From positions 1,798,001 to 1,862,000 of the forward strand of contig CAVPQI010000001.1 in NCBI GenBank assembly GCA_963707515.1: a stretch of 64,000 nt of DNA, given 5' to 3'. The notes beneath the pieces are model-generated. The model did no database searches. It was given only the letters and a program-made list of their open reading frames with translations, and was not told the origin of the DNA. Positions 38,595 through 47,791 of the stretch are shown piece after piece (position 1 is the first letter of the stretch; the number at the start of each line of letters is the position of its first letter). The translations under genes were made by a program, and so were the position numbers. This DNA is from Sva-07 sp963707515. GTDB taxonomy: Bacteria; Actinomycetota; Acidimicrobiia; Acidimicrobiales; Ilumatobacteraceae.

Positions 38595-38636
38595 CGTCAT
38601 CAAACCGCAACACCCACCGTCATCGAACCGCAACAC
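38595..38636. repeat. Two 19-nt direct repeats, 23-bp period
   Basis: CGTCATCRAACCGCAACAC occurs at 38595-38613 and 38618-38636 with one difference. The pair stands about 85 bp upstream of the LysM-transglycosylase start, in its promoter region, and looks like a regulator-binding array. Confidence 0.6.
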
Positions 38637-38651
38637 TGCGGGTCGGCGACG

Positions 38652-40460
38652 TCACTTCACCTGGCGCGCCCGGACCCGATACACGTGCTGGTAGCCCCTG
38701 AGGAAGTAGGACCCCGCCGTGTCGAACGGGGTGACGTCGACGATCTCGAACGTCGCCCCCGGCAACGTCGCCACCTCGGCCTCGTGTTCGTTGGCAGACA
38801 GTTTCTCGATGTCGCGCCCGTCGATCAGCTTGTACTCCCAGATCAGGCAGTACGAGTCGTTGAGCTTGTTGGGGAGTTGGAGGTCGGCCGACGACGTGAA
38901 GACGAATGCCTCGGCCTTGTCCTTCAACTTCGACGCGCTCGAGATCGTCGCCCTCGTGCTCGTCTTCGTCCGGGCGGTGGCCCGCCCCTTCTTGTCGAGC
39001 TTGAAGCGCTTGAGGAAGTCCGCCCGGTTGAACGCCTCGCCGCGGTACGTCATGTCGTCGTACACCGGGAGCTTCAGCAGACCCTGCAGGGCCATCCCGG
39101 TGTGCAGCGAGCCTTCCTGCAGACGGGGCTTGGTGTACGCCTGGTCACCGGCGGGCGTGTTGGCCGCCAGCGTCTGAGCTTTCTCTGCCGCCGACATCCC
39201 TTCGGTCAGGTCGCGGTCACGGTTGGCGAGCATCCACGACGAGCTGTTCGCCGCGGCGGGGTTCATGTACTTGTAGTCCTGGGCGGTGAAGGTGGTGATC
39301 GCCGCCTGCTCGGCACGGCTGAGACCGAGCGCGGCACCGAGCTTCTGGCGTGCGAGGGCCTTGTCGTCCGCCTGGGTGCCGTCGAACTCTTGGGTGCGCA
39401 TCTGGTTGGTGAGCGCGGTGAGCCCGCCGGACGCTCCCTCCTTGATGTAGATCTCACCTGCCCGCCGCTTGGTGTCGGCGACTGCACTTTCGTCGAGCAG
39501 GATCTGAGCCTCGTCGGCGGCGATCCGCAGGCGGCGCTTCAGTGGGCCGAAGCCCGGGTCCTTCTCCGTTCCCGGCAGGCCACGTGCGGTCGTCGTGGCG
39601 TACGCGACGAGCGTCGGGGCGTCCTCGACGACACTGGCTTTGCCGTCGCGCAACCACTTCAGCTGCTGTTCGACGGTCATCACTGCAGACAGCAGTGCGG
39701 GATACGCCGGATGCTTGGCGGCTTCGGCGGCCGCCGCAGCATCGGCCTGCTGCTGCAGGGCGGCCTGCTTGGCGTCGGCCTTCTGGCGCTTCTTCTTGCC
39801 GGATCCGAAGAGCCGGCGCACCGTCGGCGCCTCGCCGGTCTGGTCGAGCGGACGGAGGTCGGTCCGCCGCCGGACACGGCCAGCCGTCGTCCCACCGCCT
39901 TCTTCGACGACGTGGCCGAGCTCGTGGGCGAGGAGGTGATCCCCGGCGGAGGTGCCGGGCGACTCGGCACCTCCACCGAGGAAGATGTTGCTGCCGACCG
40001 TGAACGCGGTGGCCTGCAGACCGGCGCTGAGGTCGGCGGCCTTGGCGCTGCGGTGGACTCGCACGCCGCTGAGGTCGCGCCCGGACTGCTCCTCGGCGGC
40101 ACGTCGCACGGTCTCCGGGAGCGCCCGACCGCCGGACGTCGCGCGGATGCTGCGGGCGGTGCGGCCGTCGACGGCGGTGCCGCCCAGTGGATCGTGCGTG
40201 GGCGCGCTCGCGGAGCGACGCGCCGATCCGGCCGACGGCGCCACCGGCCGCGTGCTCCGGCGCACGCGAGCGGGGACACCGGCGACCTGTTCGGCGGCGG
40301 GCAGCGGCGCCGGGGCGCGCATGCCGGCCATCACCAGTTCGGCGAAGCGGTCGGCGCGCGCCTCGGCGGGATCGTCGGCGCGGCCGACGCGCATCGCCGA
40401 GCTCGGCACCGCCGTCTCGGTTTGCTCTTCGCCGTTGCGCGGCAGGCGTTCGTTGCCCAT
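38652..40460 (-). CDS. DUF4157 (eCIS-core) protein with C-terminal ADP-ribosyltransferase domain
   Basis: The 602-residue protein has a DUF4157 domain at about 112-190 with SGRDLSGVRVHRSAKAADLS, FTVGSNIFLGGG and a zinc-type HELGH at 179-183. DUF4157 is common in cargo of extracellular contractile injection systems. A helical linker follows. Residues about 440-602 fit the ADPrib_exo_Tox ART fold: TYRGEAF with Arg 473, FVFTSSA at 519-525 for the STS strand, and NEHEAEV giving the E-x-E pair 560/562, then LPGATFEIVDV. E-x-E points to arginine-type mono-ADP-ribosylation. No signal peptide, immunity gene or injection gene is seen. The ATG is supported by TACCGT 7 nt upstream. Confidence 0.82.
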   Translation of the reverse strand: MGNERLPRNGEEQTETAVPSSAMRVGRADDPAEARADRFAELVMAGMRAPAPLPAAEQVAGVPARVRRSTRPVAPSAGSARRSASAPTHDPLGGTAVDGRTARSIRATSGGRALPETVRRAAEEQSGRDLSGVRVHRSAKAADLSAGLQATAFTVGSNIFLGGGAESPGTSAGDHLLAHELGHVVEEGGGTTAGRVRRRTDLRPLDQTGEAPTVRRLFGSGKKKRQKADAKQAALQQQADAAAAAEAAKHPAYPALLSAVMTVEQQLKWLRDGKASVVEDAPTLVAYATTTARGLPGTEKDPGFGPLKRRLRIAADEAQILLDESAVADTKRRAGEIYIKEGASGGLTALTNQMRTQEFDGTQADDKALARQKLGAALGLSRAEQAAITTFTAQDYKYMNPAAANSSSWMLANRDRDLTEGMSAAEKAQTLAANTPAGDQAYTKPRLQEGSLHTGMALQGLLKLPVYDDMTYRGEAFNRADFLKRFKLDKKGRATARTKTSTRATISSASKLKDKAEAFVFTSSADLQLPNKLNDSYCLIWEYKLIDGRDIEKLSANEHEAEVATLPGATFEIVDVTPFDTAGSYFLRGYQHVYRVRARQVK

Positions 40461-40467
40461 TTCTGCG

Positions 40468-40473
40468 ACGGTA
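40468..40473 (-). promoter_or_regulatory. -10 box TACCGT, leaderless type
   Basis: TACCGT on the minus strand ends 7 nt before the ATG of the DUF4157-ART gene. Confidence 0.5.
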
Positions 40474-40538
40474 CGAATGCCGCGTAAACGCCGCGTAAGC
40501 GGTCGATCGGGTGCAGGCGGACGCTGTGACATCATCCC

Positions 40539-43500
40539 GTGGTGCACCTCCTGCTCCTCGACGGGCCGGGACGGCCGAGCGGTGGCTTGCCGGTCTCGCA
40601 GCTGCGGAGCGCGCAGGTCCGTCTGCTCGTGACCCGGCTCGCGGTCGACGAGTCGAAGACGGTGCGCGCCGATGTGCTCGCCGACGCCGTGTGGCCCGGC
40701 AGGTTGCCGCCCTCGTGGGCAACGGCGCTCCGCGGTCTGATCGCCAAGGCCCGCCGCTGGTTCGCTGAGGCTGGCCTCGCGGATGCTGTCGAGCGACGAC
40801 CGGGCGGTTACGCACTCGTGCTCGGGGCTGGCTGGTCGACGGACCTCGCGGCCGGGCGTGCTGCCCTTGCCGACGCCGACGCGGCGATGCGAACGGACGA
40901 CCACCTTCCGGCTGCCGAGGCCGCCGGCGCCTGCCTGGCGTGGACCGACGGCGACGTGCTCGACGGCTACGACAGTGAATGGATCGACGGCGTCCGCGCC
41001 GAGCTCCGGCAGCGTCTCGTCGATGCGCTGGTGATCCGGGCGACGGCGGCGTCGGCGTTCGGTGAGCATCGCCAGGCGATCGCCGCGGCCCGTCGGCTGG
41101 TGGTGATCGAGCCGTACGGCGAGGCGGCACACCGCACGTTGATGTCCGCATTGCTGGCGGCTGGCGACCGTGGCGGCGCCGCGCAGGCCCACGACGCTCT
41201 GGTGCGCGTGCTGCGCGACGACCTCGGCGTGACACCGTCGCTCGAGACCGATTCGTTGCGGGCCTCGTTCGAGTTCGACGATGTCGCTCCGCTCACCGCG
41301 CCGGCGCGACCGGACGCGGCGTTGTTCGGCCGGTCCGCGGAGACGGCCGCCCTGCACGACGCGTGGGCGGGTGTGCATTCGACCGGTGCGGCCGTGGTCG
41401 TCGTCGCCGGCCCGGCCGGGATCGGCAAGTCGACGCTCGTGTCGAGCGTCGCCACGACGATCGCCACCGCGGGCGGCACCGTCCTCCGGGGCGTCTGCTC
41501 GCGAACGCCGGCGGTGCCGTACGAGCCGCTGGTCGACGCCATCGCCCGCGACCTCCGAAGGCGCACCGTGCGGTCGCGCGCCGAGCTGTTGCGCACTGCC
41601 CGGCCAGAGCTCGCCTGGGTGATACCGGCGCTGAGCACGTTCGTCGGCACCGCGCCGGCGTCGGGCGACGCCGACCTCGACCGGCATCGGCTGTTCGAGG
41701 CGTTGGCCGCCCACGTCGGCGAGCTCCTCACCACCGGGCCGGTGCTGTTGGTCGTCGACGACGCGCACTGGGCGAGCGCGACGACGGAGCTGGCCGTCCG
41801 TCACGTTGCAGAGCAGCTCGACGAGGCGGCCCTGCTGATCGTCCTCGTGGAACGACGAGCGGGAAGCGTGACGGACCAGCCCTCGGGCTGGCGAGCCGAC
41901 TGGCGCCGGATCCCGGTGATCGAGCTCGATGTCGTTGGTCTCGATCGGGCCGCGCTGGCCGAGTTCGTCGACGCCCGGGTCGCGGGGGCGACGGTCGATG
42001 TCGACGAGTTGTGGGCACGCACCGGTGGCAACCCGCTGTTCGCCGACGCACTGCTGCGTGCCGACGTCACCGCCGCCGAACCGCCGCGCGCCGTCGTCGA
42101 CGTGATCGCCCTGCAGGCCGACGCGGCGGGCGCCGACGCGACCGCGTTGCTCCGTGCCCTCGCCGCCCTCGGCGAGTCGGCGGCTCTCGGTGTGCTCCGC
42201 GACGTGTCCGACCTCGCGCCCGAGTCGTTTCCTGCAGCCCTCGACGCAGCGGTGGCCACCGGTCTCGTCGAGCTGCGCGCGGACCGGGGGCAGCTGCGGT
42301 TCGTGCACGGTCTGGCGCGCGACGCCGTCACCGCCAACACACCACCGGGCTCGGCGATGCGGCTCCATGCCCGCGCCGGCACGGCCATCGAGGACGTCAG
42401 GTCCCGCGGAAGCGCGGTCAGCGTCGCTGACCTCGCCCGGCACTTCTCAGCGGCGGCGCCACTCGGCCACGGCGATCGGGCGCTCGGCTACGTCGTCGAC
42501 GCGGCACGCATCGAGCTCGCTGCCGGCGCTCCCGACGACGCGATCGGCCGTCTGACAGCGGGACTCGAGCTCGACGCCGGCGGTACGACGCGGGCGTCGG
42601 CGCTGCTGACGCTCGGTCATGCCTACGCAGCTCGTGGTGACGGCCTGGCGGCGCTCGGGCAGTACGTCGGTGCCGTCGACGTCGCCGAGCGGTTCGGCGA
42701 TGGGCACACGGTCGCCCTCGCCGCGCTGGGGGCGATGAACGGTGGACGGGGCGTGTCCACGTGGGCGCCCGGCGCGACCCACGTGGAGCTCCTCCGGCGG
42801 GCGTTGGCCGCCGTCGACCCCGCCGACGCGGCGACGCGGATCCAGCTCCTCGGAGCGTTGTCCGACTCGATGACCGGTCCGTCGGGCTGGGACCGCCGCC
42901 AGGACCTCGCCCGCCAGGCGCTCGATATCGCCGCCGACTCGTCGGCCCCGGAGGTCGCCGCGGCCGCGCTCGGCGCGGCACGAGTGGTCGCTTGGCGACC
43001 CGAGGATGCGGCGCGCCGACGCGACGCGGCCGACCGGGTGATCGCCGCGCTCGACGACCGAGATGACGACGAGGCGGCGGTGCTGCGCGCCGACGCGCTG
43101 CTGGCCCGTGCGTCGGATTCGATCGTGCTCGTCGATCGAGCCGCTGCCGAGCGGGCACTCGCCGAGGTGCACCGCGTCGCCGGTCGGCACATCCGCCCGG
43201 CGTGGGAGGCCGACCTCATCGCCGCCGGGTTGGCGACCGCCGACGGCGACTTCGACTTCGCCCGCCGTCTCGCCACCGGCGCCGCCGATCGCTGGGGTCC
43301 GGGACACCCCGACGCGCGGCGAGCGCTGATGGAACAGCTCGGTCTGATCGGCACCCTCGCCGACGGCGTCGACTCGCTCGTCGCCAGCGATCTCGGCCGC
43401 GAGGTCGCGGCGCTGCCAGACAACCCGACGTACCGCTGCGCCTATCCGCTGATGCTGGCCTTCCAACGTCGAGCGACGGAAGCCGCTGCGGCGCTGGACG

Positions 43501-43871
43501 GGATCGCCGCCGACGGGTACGCCGAGCTTCCGCAGCACACCAACTGGGGCTTCGCCGTCGCCGTCCTCGCCGAGGCGGCGGCGCGGGTGGGATCGACGGA
43601 GCGGCTCCGCGAGTTGCGGGAGATGCTCGAACCGAGCGCCGGCACGTTCGTCCTCCTCCACGGACCATCGATGGTGTGGGGTGCGACCGACCGCGTGCTC
43701 GGCCTCATGTCGGCGCGGCTCGGCGAGTTCGATCGGGCGGAGGCGGAGCTCGGGCGGGCCCTGGCGATCGCCGAGTCGTTCCCCGCCGCGGCGTGGATCG
43801 ACCGCGGGGTGAGCGACCTGCGGTTCGTCGAACGCAGACGCCAGGCGAATGGCGGAGAGGGTGGGATTTGA
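40539..43871 (+). CDS. Large SARP-family regulator with BTAD, AAA ATPase and TPR-like regions
   Basis: The 1110-residue protein opens with a winged-helix OmpR-like DNA-binding domain (LRSAQVRLLVTRLAVDESKT, ALRGLIAKARRWF), then a BTAD helical domain (about 100-240, ending VTPSLETDSLRASFE). An AAA_16-type ATPase follows with Walker A GPAGIGKST near 290 and Walker B LLVVDDAHW near 400, and the last 500 residues are TPR-like helices. This is the AfsR/LuxR-like signalling ATPase layout. The start is GTG at 40539 or 40542. It is divergent from the DUF4157-ART gene, 78 bp apart, and may control it. Its last seven codons lie on the antisense of a tRNA-Ser gene. Confidence 0.9.
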   Translation: MVHLLLLDGPGRPSGGLPVSQLRSAQVRLLVTRLAVDESKTVRADVLADAVWPGRLPPSWATALRGLIAKARRWFAEAGLADAVERRPGGYALVLGAGWSTDLAAGRAALADADAAMRTDDHLPAAEAAGACLAWTDGDVLDGYDSEWIDGVRAELRQRLVDALVIRATAASAFGEHRQAIAAARRLVVIEPYGEAAHRTLMSALLAAGDRGGAAQAHDALVRVLRDDLGVTPSLETDSLRASFEFDDVAPLTAPARPDAALFGRSAETAALHDAWAGVHSTGAAVVVVAGPAGIGKSTLVSSVATTIATAGGTVLRGVCSRTPAVPYEPLVDAIARDLRRRTVRSRAELLRTARPELAWVIPALSTFVGTAPASGDADLDRHRLFEALAAHVGELLTTGPVLLVVDDAHWASATTELAVRHVAEQLDEAALLIVLVERRAGSVTDQPSGWRADWRRIPVIELDVVGLDRAALAEFVDARVAGATVDVDELWARTGGNPLFADALLRADVTAAEPPRAVVDVIALQADAAGADATALLRALAALGESAALGVLRDVSDLAPESFPAALDAAVATGLVELRADRGQLRFVHGLARDAVTANTPPGSAMRLHARAGTAIEDVRSRGSAVSVADLARHFSAAAPLGHGDRALGYVVDAARIELAAGAPDDAIGRLTAGLELDAGGTTRASALLTLGHAYAARGDGLAALGQYVGAVDVAERFGDGHTVALAALGAMNGGRGVSTWAPGATHVELLRRALAAVDPADAATRIQLLGALSDSMTGPSGWDRRQDLARQALDIAADSSAPEVAAAALGAARVVAWRPEDAARRRDAADRVIAALDDRDDDEAAVLRADALLARASDSIVLVDRAAAERALAEVHRVAGRHIRPAWEADLIAAGLATADGDFDFARRLATGAADRWGPGHPDARRALMEQLGLIGTLADGVDSLVASDLGREVAALPDNPTYRCAYPLMLAFQRRATEAAAALDGIAADGYAELPQHTNWGFAVAVLAEAAARVGSTERLRELREMLEPSAGTFVLLHGPSMVWGATDRVLGLMSARLGEFDRAEAELGRALAIAESFPAAAWIDRGVSDLRFVERRRQANGGEGGI

Positions 43872-43941
43872 ACCCACGGATCACATTGCTGCGATCAACG
43901 CCTTAGCAGGGCGCCCCATTCGGCCGCTCTGGCACCTCTCC
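43850..43941 (-). tRNA. tRNA-Ser(GCT)
   Basis: The acceptor pair is GGAGAGG/CCTCTCC with discriminator G and encoded CCA. The anticodon loop CTGCTAA gives GCT, reading AGY serine codons. The variable arm is long. Its 3' end overlaps the end of the SARP gene by 22 bp on the opposite strand. Confidence 0.95.
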
Positions 43942-43978
43942 TGGGAGCCCCGGAGTGTAGCCCGGTAACCTCCGGAGC

Positions 43979-44063
43979 GGAACGGTGGCAGAGTGGACGA
44001 ATGCAGCCGCCTTGAAAGCGGCCGAGGTTTGCGCCTCCGGGGGTTCGAATCCCTCCCGTTCCG
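43979..44063 (+). tRNA. tRNA-Ser(TGA)
   Basis: The acceptor pair is GGAACGG/CCGTTCC with discriminator G; CCA is not encoded (CAG follows). The anticodon loop CTTGAAA gives TGA. It is divergent from tRNA-Ser(GCT), 37 bp away. Confidence 0.95.
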
Positions 44064-44174
44064 CAGACAGATGGTCGTTCTCCCGGACGCGACTCGTGTG
44101 CCTTCGATTCGGGCGGGCGACGAGCGACGATGCCCGAGTGATCTGTCACACCGACAGCCGGGGGCCTACCGCCC

Positions 44175-45608
44175 TCAAGGCGTCACGGCGGTGCCGTTGA
44201 CGTACAGCGTGTGGCCGTCGGGCTCGACGCGGTCGAGTTCCCCGTTGAGCTCGGTGACGTAGCTGTCATCGGTCAGCGTCCAGGTGCTGGAGTCGTCGAT
44301 CGTGACCGAGAGGGCTGCTGCTGTCGTCCCATCGCGGTTGATGGCGCCGACGTAGCTCGACCCGTCGGCGATCGACATGGTGAGGCGCGAGATGTCGTCG
44401 ACCACGATGTCGCCGTCGGCCGTCTGCTCGCTGAGGTCGAAGTCGGCGACCCCGCCGTTCTCACCGACGGTCCCCCAACCTCGTGAACCGTCGTTGCCGC
44501 TGACGACGAGCAGGTTGGGCCCTTCGGCGAGGATGAGTGCGACCTCGCTGACGCGGATCACGCAATCCGTGTTGGTGACATAGAACATGTCCCCGTTCAG
44601 CGACTCCAGGGTGCCACCGCTCATCGTGAAGCGGCTGGTGCCGGTCTCGGCGTCGCCGGACATGCTCTGGTACAGCATCACGTTGTGGAGGTTCTCGCCT
44701 TCGTCGCCGTAGGTGCCGCGCATGTTGCCGGTGACGTCGCTGTCAATGATCGAGACCGAGTTCAGTCCTTCGACGACGACCGCTTCGGAGTCGTCGGCAG
44801 CGAGCGCCGCGTTGCTGACGGTGATGTCGGCGGTGCTGTAGATCGCCGGGGCCCCGGAGCTGCCGCTGGTGCGGTAGACGCCGCCGTCGACCACCAGCGT
44901 GCCGCCCCCGCGGTCGCTGCGGATCGCCGCCTTCACGGTCGCATCGACGGTCAGATTGGTGGCGTACAGCTTTCCGCCACCGGCGACTTCGATGCCACCG
45001 GCGTTGCCGCCTGACACGTCGACCGTCGTGTCGGTGATGTTGATGGTCGCACCGTCGTAGGCGAACACGCCGTTGGCGCCCTCGGGTGTCGCGGTGACGG
45101 TGCCGCCGTTGATGTTCAGCGTTGCGCCGTCGAGGGCGAGGACCGCCGCGTTCAGCCCGTAGAAGCTCGAGGCGTCACTGCTCGATGCCGCACCGCCCGT
45201 CTTCTCGACCGTGACATCGTCGAGCGTCGCCGTCACATCTCCTTCGGCGCGGATGGCGTTCTCGTCGGCGTTCGACGACGTGTACGTGCCCCCGCGGAGC
45301 ACTTCGCCGTCGGTGACGACGTACGCGCCGGTGCCGGTGTCGACGCTCGTCGCATGACCCCCGGGGCCGCCATCACCAGGCGGGGGTCCCCCGGCACTGC
45401 CACCGCCTGGCGGGGCGGGCGGCCGGCCGGGCTCGCTGGGGCCACCGGGTGGCGAGGCGCCCGTCGTCGAGACGGAGGCGCGGGTATCGGTGGCCGTGGG
45501 CTCGTCTCCGGAATCGGTCGATTGAACGCCGTCGTCAGAACCTCCGCAGGCGGTGAGTGTGAAGGTCACCGCGGCCACCGCTGCCGTGACTCTCGTTCGT
45601 ATGCGCAT
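44175..45608 (-). CDS. Lipoprotein with right-handed beta-helix, carbohydrate-binding-like
   Basis: The 477-residue protein has a signal peptide with lipobox TLTACGG (residues about 16-22), then a Ser/Thr and Gly/Pro-rich linker including GGPPPGDGGPGGH. The rest is repetitive beta-strand with regularly spaced Gly, Asn and Asp (LNINGGTVTATPEG, INITDTTVDVSGGNAGGIEV, TLVVDGGVYRTSG). This resembles the DUF4353/Cthe_2159 type of polysaccharide-binding beta-helix. GGGAG stands 9 nt before the ATG. It is probably surface-exposed and binds glycans; no lyase residues could be picked out. Confidence 0.75.
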   Translation of the reverse strand: MRIRTRVTAAVAAVTFTLTACGGSDDGVQSTDSGDEPTATDTRASVSTTGASPPGGPSEPGRPPAPPGGGSAGGPPPGDGGPGGHATSVDTGTGAYVVTDGEVLRGGTYTSSNADENAIRAEGDVTATLDDVTVEKTGGAASSSDASSFYGLNAAVLALDGATLNINGGTVTATPEGANGVFAYDGATINITDTTVDVSGGNAGGIEVAGGGKLYATNLTVDATVKAAIRSDRGGGTLVVDGGVYRTSGSSGAPAIYSTADITVSNAALAADDSEAVVVEGLNSVSIIDSDVTGNMRGTYGDEGENLHNVMLYQSMSGDAETGTSRFTMSGGTLESLNGDMFYVTNTDCVIRVSEVALILAEGPNLLVVSGNDGSRGWGTVGENGGVADFDLSEQTADGDIVVDDISRLTMSIADGSSYVGAINRDGTTAAALSVTIDDSSTWTLTDDSYVTELNGELDRVEPDGHTLYVNGTAVTP

Positions 45609-46060
45609 GCTCGTGCTCCCGACGGTGGCCGACGGTCGCCGACTTCTCAATCGACGGCGGTCGGACGCTGGACGCCCGAGGACGAGTCTCGCGCCGGTCG
45701 AGCGCAGGTGCCAGCGCGCCGAATGGAGCACCTGGCACCTGGCACCTGGCACCTGAGCGCCGGACGGTGTTGGCCTATGCAGAGACCATCAAGTTGCGGG
45801 CGAGACCCTTCTCGGCCTGGGCTCCGACGGCGAGCAAGAACACGTCGAGTGGGAGAGTCCCGACACCAGCGGTGGTGGCTTCTGGGTGCGTGACGCTCGC
45901 CCGTGGGGCGACGAGGTAGCAGCGGCCGGCGAACCGCGGGTGACGTTGCACAGGTTGCGGTCGCTATGTGGTCAACGTCGCTCGCTGGCGTTCGACCTGC
46001 ACTGACAGGACGGAGGACATCCGCTCGCAGTACCTCTCTCGTCCGAGTGGTCATCGCCCG
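45609..46060. other. 452-bp stretch without a supported gene
   Basis: It begins with the leader of the beta-helix gene and includes CTGGCAC repeated three times at about 45729-45751. From about 45753 to 46005 one plus frame stays open (ETLLGLGSDGEQEHVEWESP, then GGFWVRDARPWGDEVA) with good codon usage but no start codon or ribosome site. It may be the remnant of a gene. Confidence 0.4.
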
Positions 46061-47746
46061 TCAGGGATCGGGTCGATCGGTCAACCGTTGGCGGAACGCG
46101 GCGACGGCACCGTTGATCGTCGGGAAGACCTTCACCGGGCCGGTCGGCTCGAGCAACGCGGCGCGCTCCAGGCGGGCGAGGACGACGTCGTTGGCTCTCG
46201 CCACGGCGACGACGTGGACGTCCGATTCGTCGAGCCGAGGGAGCAGTTCGCTGAGCATGTCGACGGCGGTGGCGTCGAGCGCACCTACCCCTTCGAAGTC
46301 GAGCACGAGCCAGTCCTCGGGCCCGGCTTCCTCCAAGGCCTGCTGAAGGCGCTCGGCATAGCGCTCGGAGTTGACGAAGAACAGCGGCGCATCGAACCGA
46401 TACACGAGCAGTCCAGGTTCCGTCATGGCATGGCGGTAGGTGCCGAGGTCGACCCAGCCGCCGAGGTCGGGATCCTCGCCGAGCACGGCGTCGTGGGGAC
46501 GAGCGATGCGGTACAGGGCGACGACGATCGACAGCGCCACCGCCACGAGCACTCCGTTCAACACGTCGAACACGATCACGCCGGCGGCAGCCGCCACGGC
46601 GAGGGCGAACTCGGCGCCGCTGACCCGCCAGAGCGAGCGGTACCCGTCGACGTCGATGATGGCGATGGCGGCGGAGACGATCACCGCGGCCAGTGCCGCC
46701 CGGGGGATCTCGCTGAGCAACGGACGGAAGGCCAACAACGTCACGACGACGAACGCGCAGGCCACCAGGGACACCAGCTGCGTCTTGCTGCCGAGCGAGG
46801 CAGGCACCGCCGTCCGGCTCGCGCTCGACGAGATCGGGAACCCGTTCGACACGCCCGACGTGAGGTTCGTCAGACCGAGCGCCAACAGCTCCTGGTTGGC
46901 GTCGATCCGGTAGCCCTGGCGGGCGGCGATCGACCGAGCGGTGAGGATGTTGTCGGTGTACCCGACAAGGGTGATGCCGGCGGCGACCGGCAGCAGCGAG
47001 CGCACGTCGTCGAACGAGACGTCGGGCAGTGTCGGGGCCGGAAAGCCCTGCGGCACCGCACCGACCACGGCCACGCCGCGGCGCTCGAGGTCGAACAGGG
47101 CGACGACGAGCGTGGCGACGACGACACCCACGAGCGCCCCGGGCACCCGCGGGTTCACCCGGCGCAGCGCGAGGATGAGGATCAGCGTGCCGAGCCCGAT
47201 CGCCAACGTGGGACCGTCGATCGCGTCGAGGTTCGTGACGAACTGGCCGAACCGCTCGAGAACGGCATCGGCGGTGATCGGGATGCCGGTGAAGCTGGCG
47301 ATCTGGCTGCTGAGCAGCGTGATCCCGACGCCCGTGATGTAGCCGACGAGCACCGGCTTCGACAGCAGCGAGGCGAGGAACCCGAGGCGGGCGATGGCGC
47401 CGACGATGCACATGCCGGCGACCACGAGGGCGAGGGCCGCCATCAGCGCGACGTAGCGCTCGGGATCGCTGCCGGCGATCGCCCCGACGCCGGTCGCGGC
47501 GAGGATCGCCGTGCCCGGCTCAGGTCCGACGCCGAGGTGTCGGCTGCTGCCGACCAGTGCGTACACGACCAGCGCGCCGGTGACGGCGTAGAACCCGAAC
47601 TCCGGGGCCAGGCCCGCCAGCTCGGCGTAGGCCATCGACTGCGGGATGAGCATCGCGCCGACCGTCAAGCCGGCCATCACGTCGGCCAGCAGCCACCCGC
47701 GCTGGTACCGCAGCAGCAACGCCAAGCCGGGCAGCAGCGATCCCAT
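46061..47746 (-). CDS. SulP family anion transporter with STAS domain
   Basis: The 561-residue protein has 10-12 membrane segments starting LLADVMAGLTVGAMLIPQSMAYA, the SulP signature. NGFPISSSASRTAVPASLGSKTQ and the central GVGPEPGTAILAATGV are also typical. A cytoplasmic STAS domain follows at about 440-550 (LLVYRFDAPLFFVNSERYAERL, LVLDFEGVGALDATAVDMLSEL). Substrate may be sulfate, bicarbonate or a dicarboxylate. It lies 45 bp after the FUSC gene on the same strand and may share its transcript. Confidence 0.92.
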   Translation of the reverse strand: MGSLLPGLALLLRYQRGWLLADVMAGLTVGAMLIPQSMAYAELAGLAPEFGFYAVTGALVVYALVGSSRHLGVGPEPGTAILAATGVGAIAGSDPERYVALMAALALVVAGMCIVGAIARLGFLASLLSKPVLVGYITGVGITLLSSQIASFTGIPITADAVLERFGQFVTNLDAIDGPTLAIGLGTLILILALRRVNPRVPGALVGVVVATLVVALFDLERRGVAVVGAVPQGFPAPTLPDVSFDDVRSLLPVAAGITLVGYTDNILTARSIAARQGYRIDANQELLALGLTNLTSGVSNGFPISSSASRTAVPASLGSKTQLVSLVACAFVVVTLLAFRPLLSEIPRAALAAVIVSAAIAIIDVDGYRSLWRVSGAEFALAVAAAAGVIVFDVLNGVLVAVALSIVVALYRIARPHDAVLGEDPDLGGWVDLGTYRHAMTEPGLLVYRFDAPLFFVNSERYAERLQQALEEAGPEDWLVLDFEGVGALDATAVDMLSELLPRLDESDVHVVAVARANDVVLARLERAALLEPTGPVKVFPTINGAVAAFRQRLTDRPDP

Positions 47747-47791
47747 GCGGCACCGAGCTTCGCGCGCCGAGAAGCCCCTGTTCGGCGGGAG

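Noticed and set aside
38652..42443. A 1263-codon open frame on the minus strand running from the DUF4157 gene through the SARP region
   Set aside because: Only the first 603 codons from 40460 downward carry domains; the upstream part is the antisense of the SARP gene and is low-complexity Arg/Gly-rich, a high-GC artefact.
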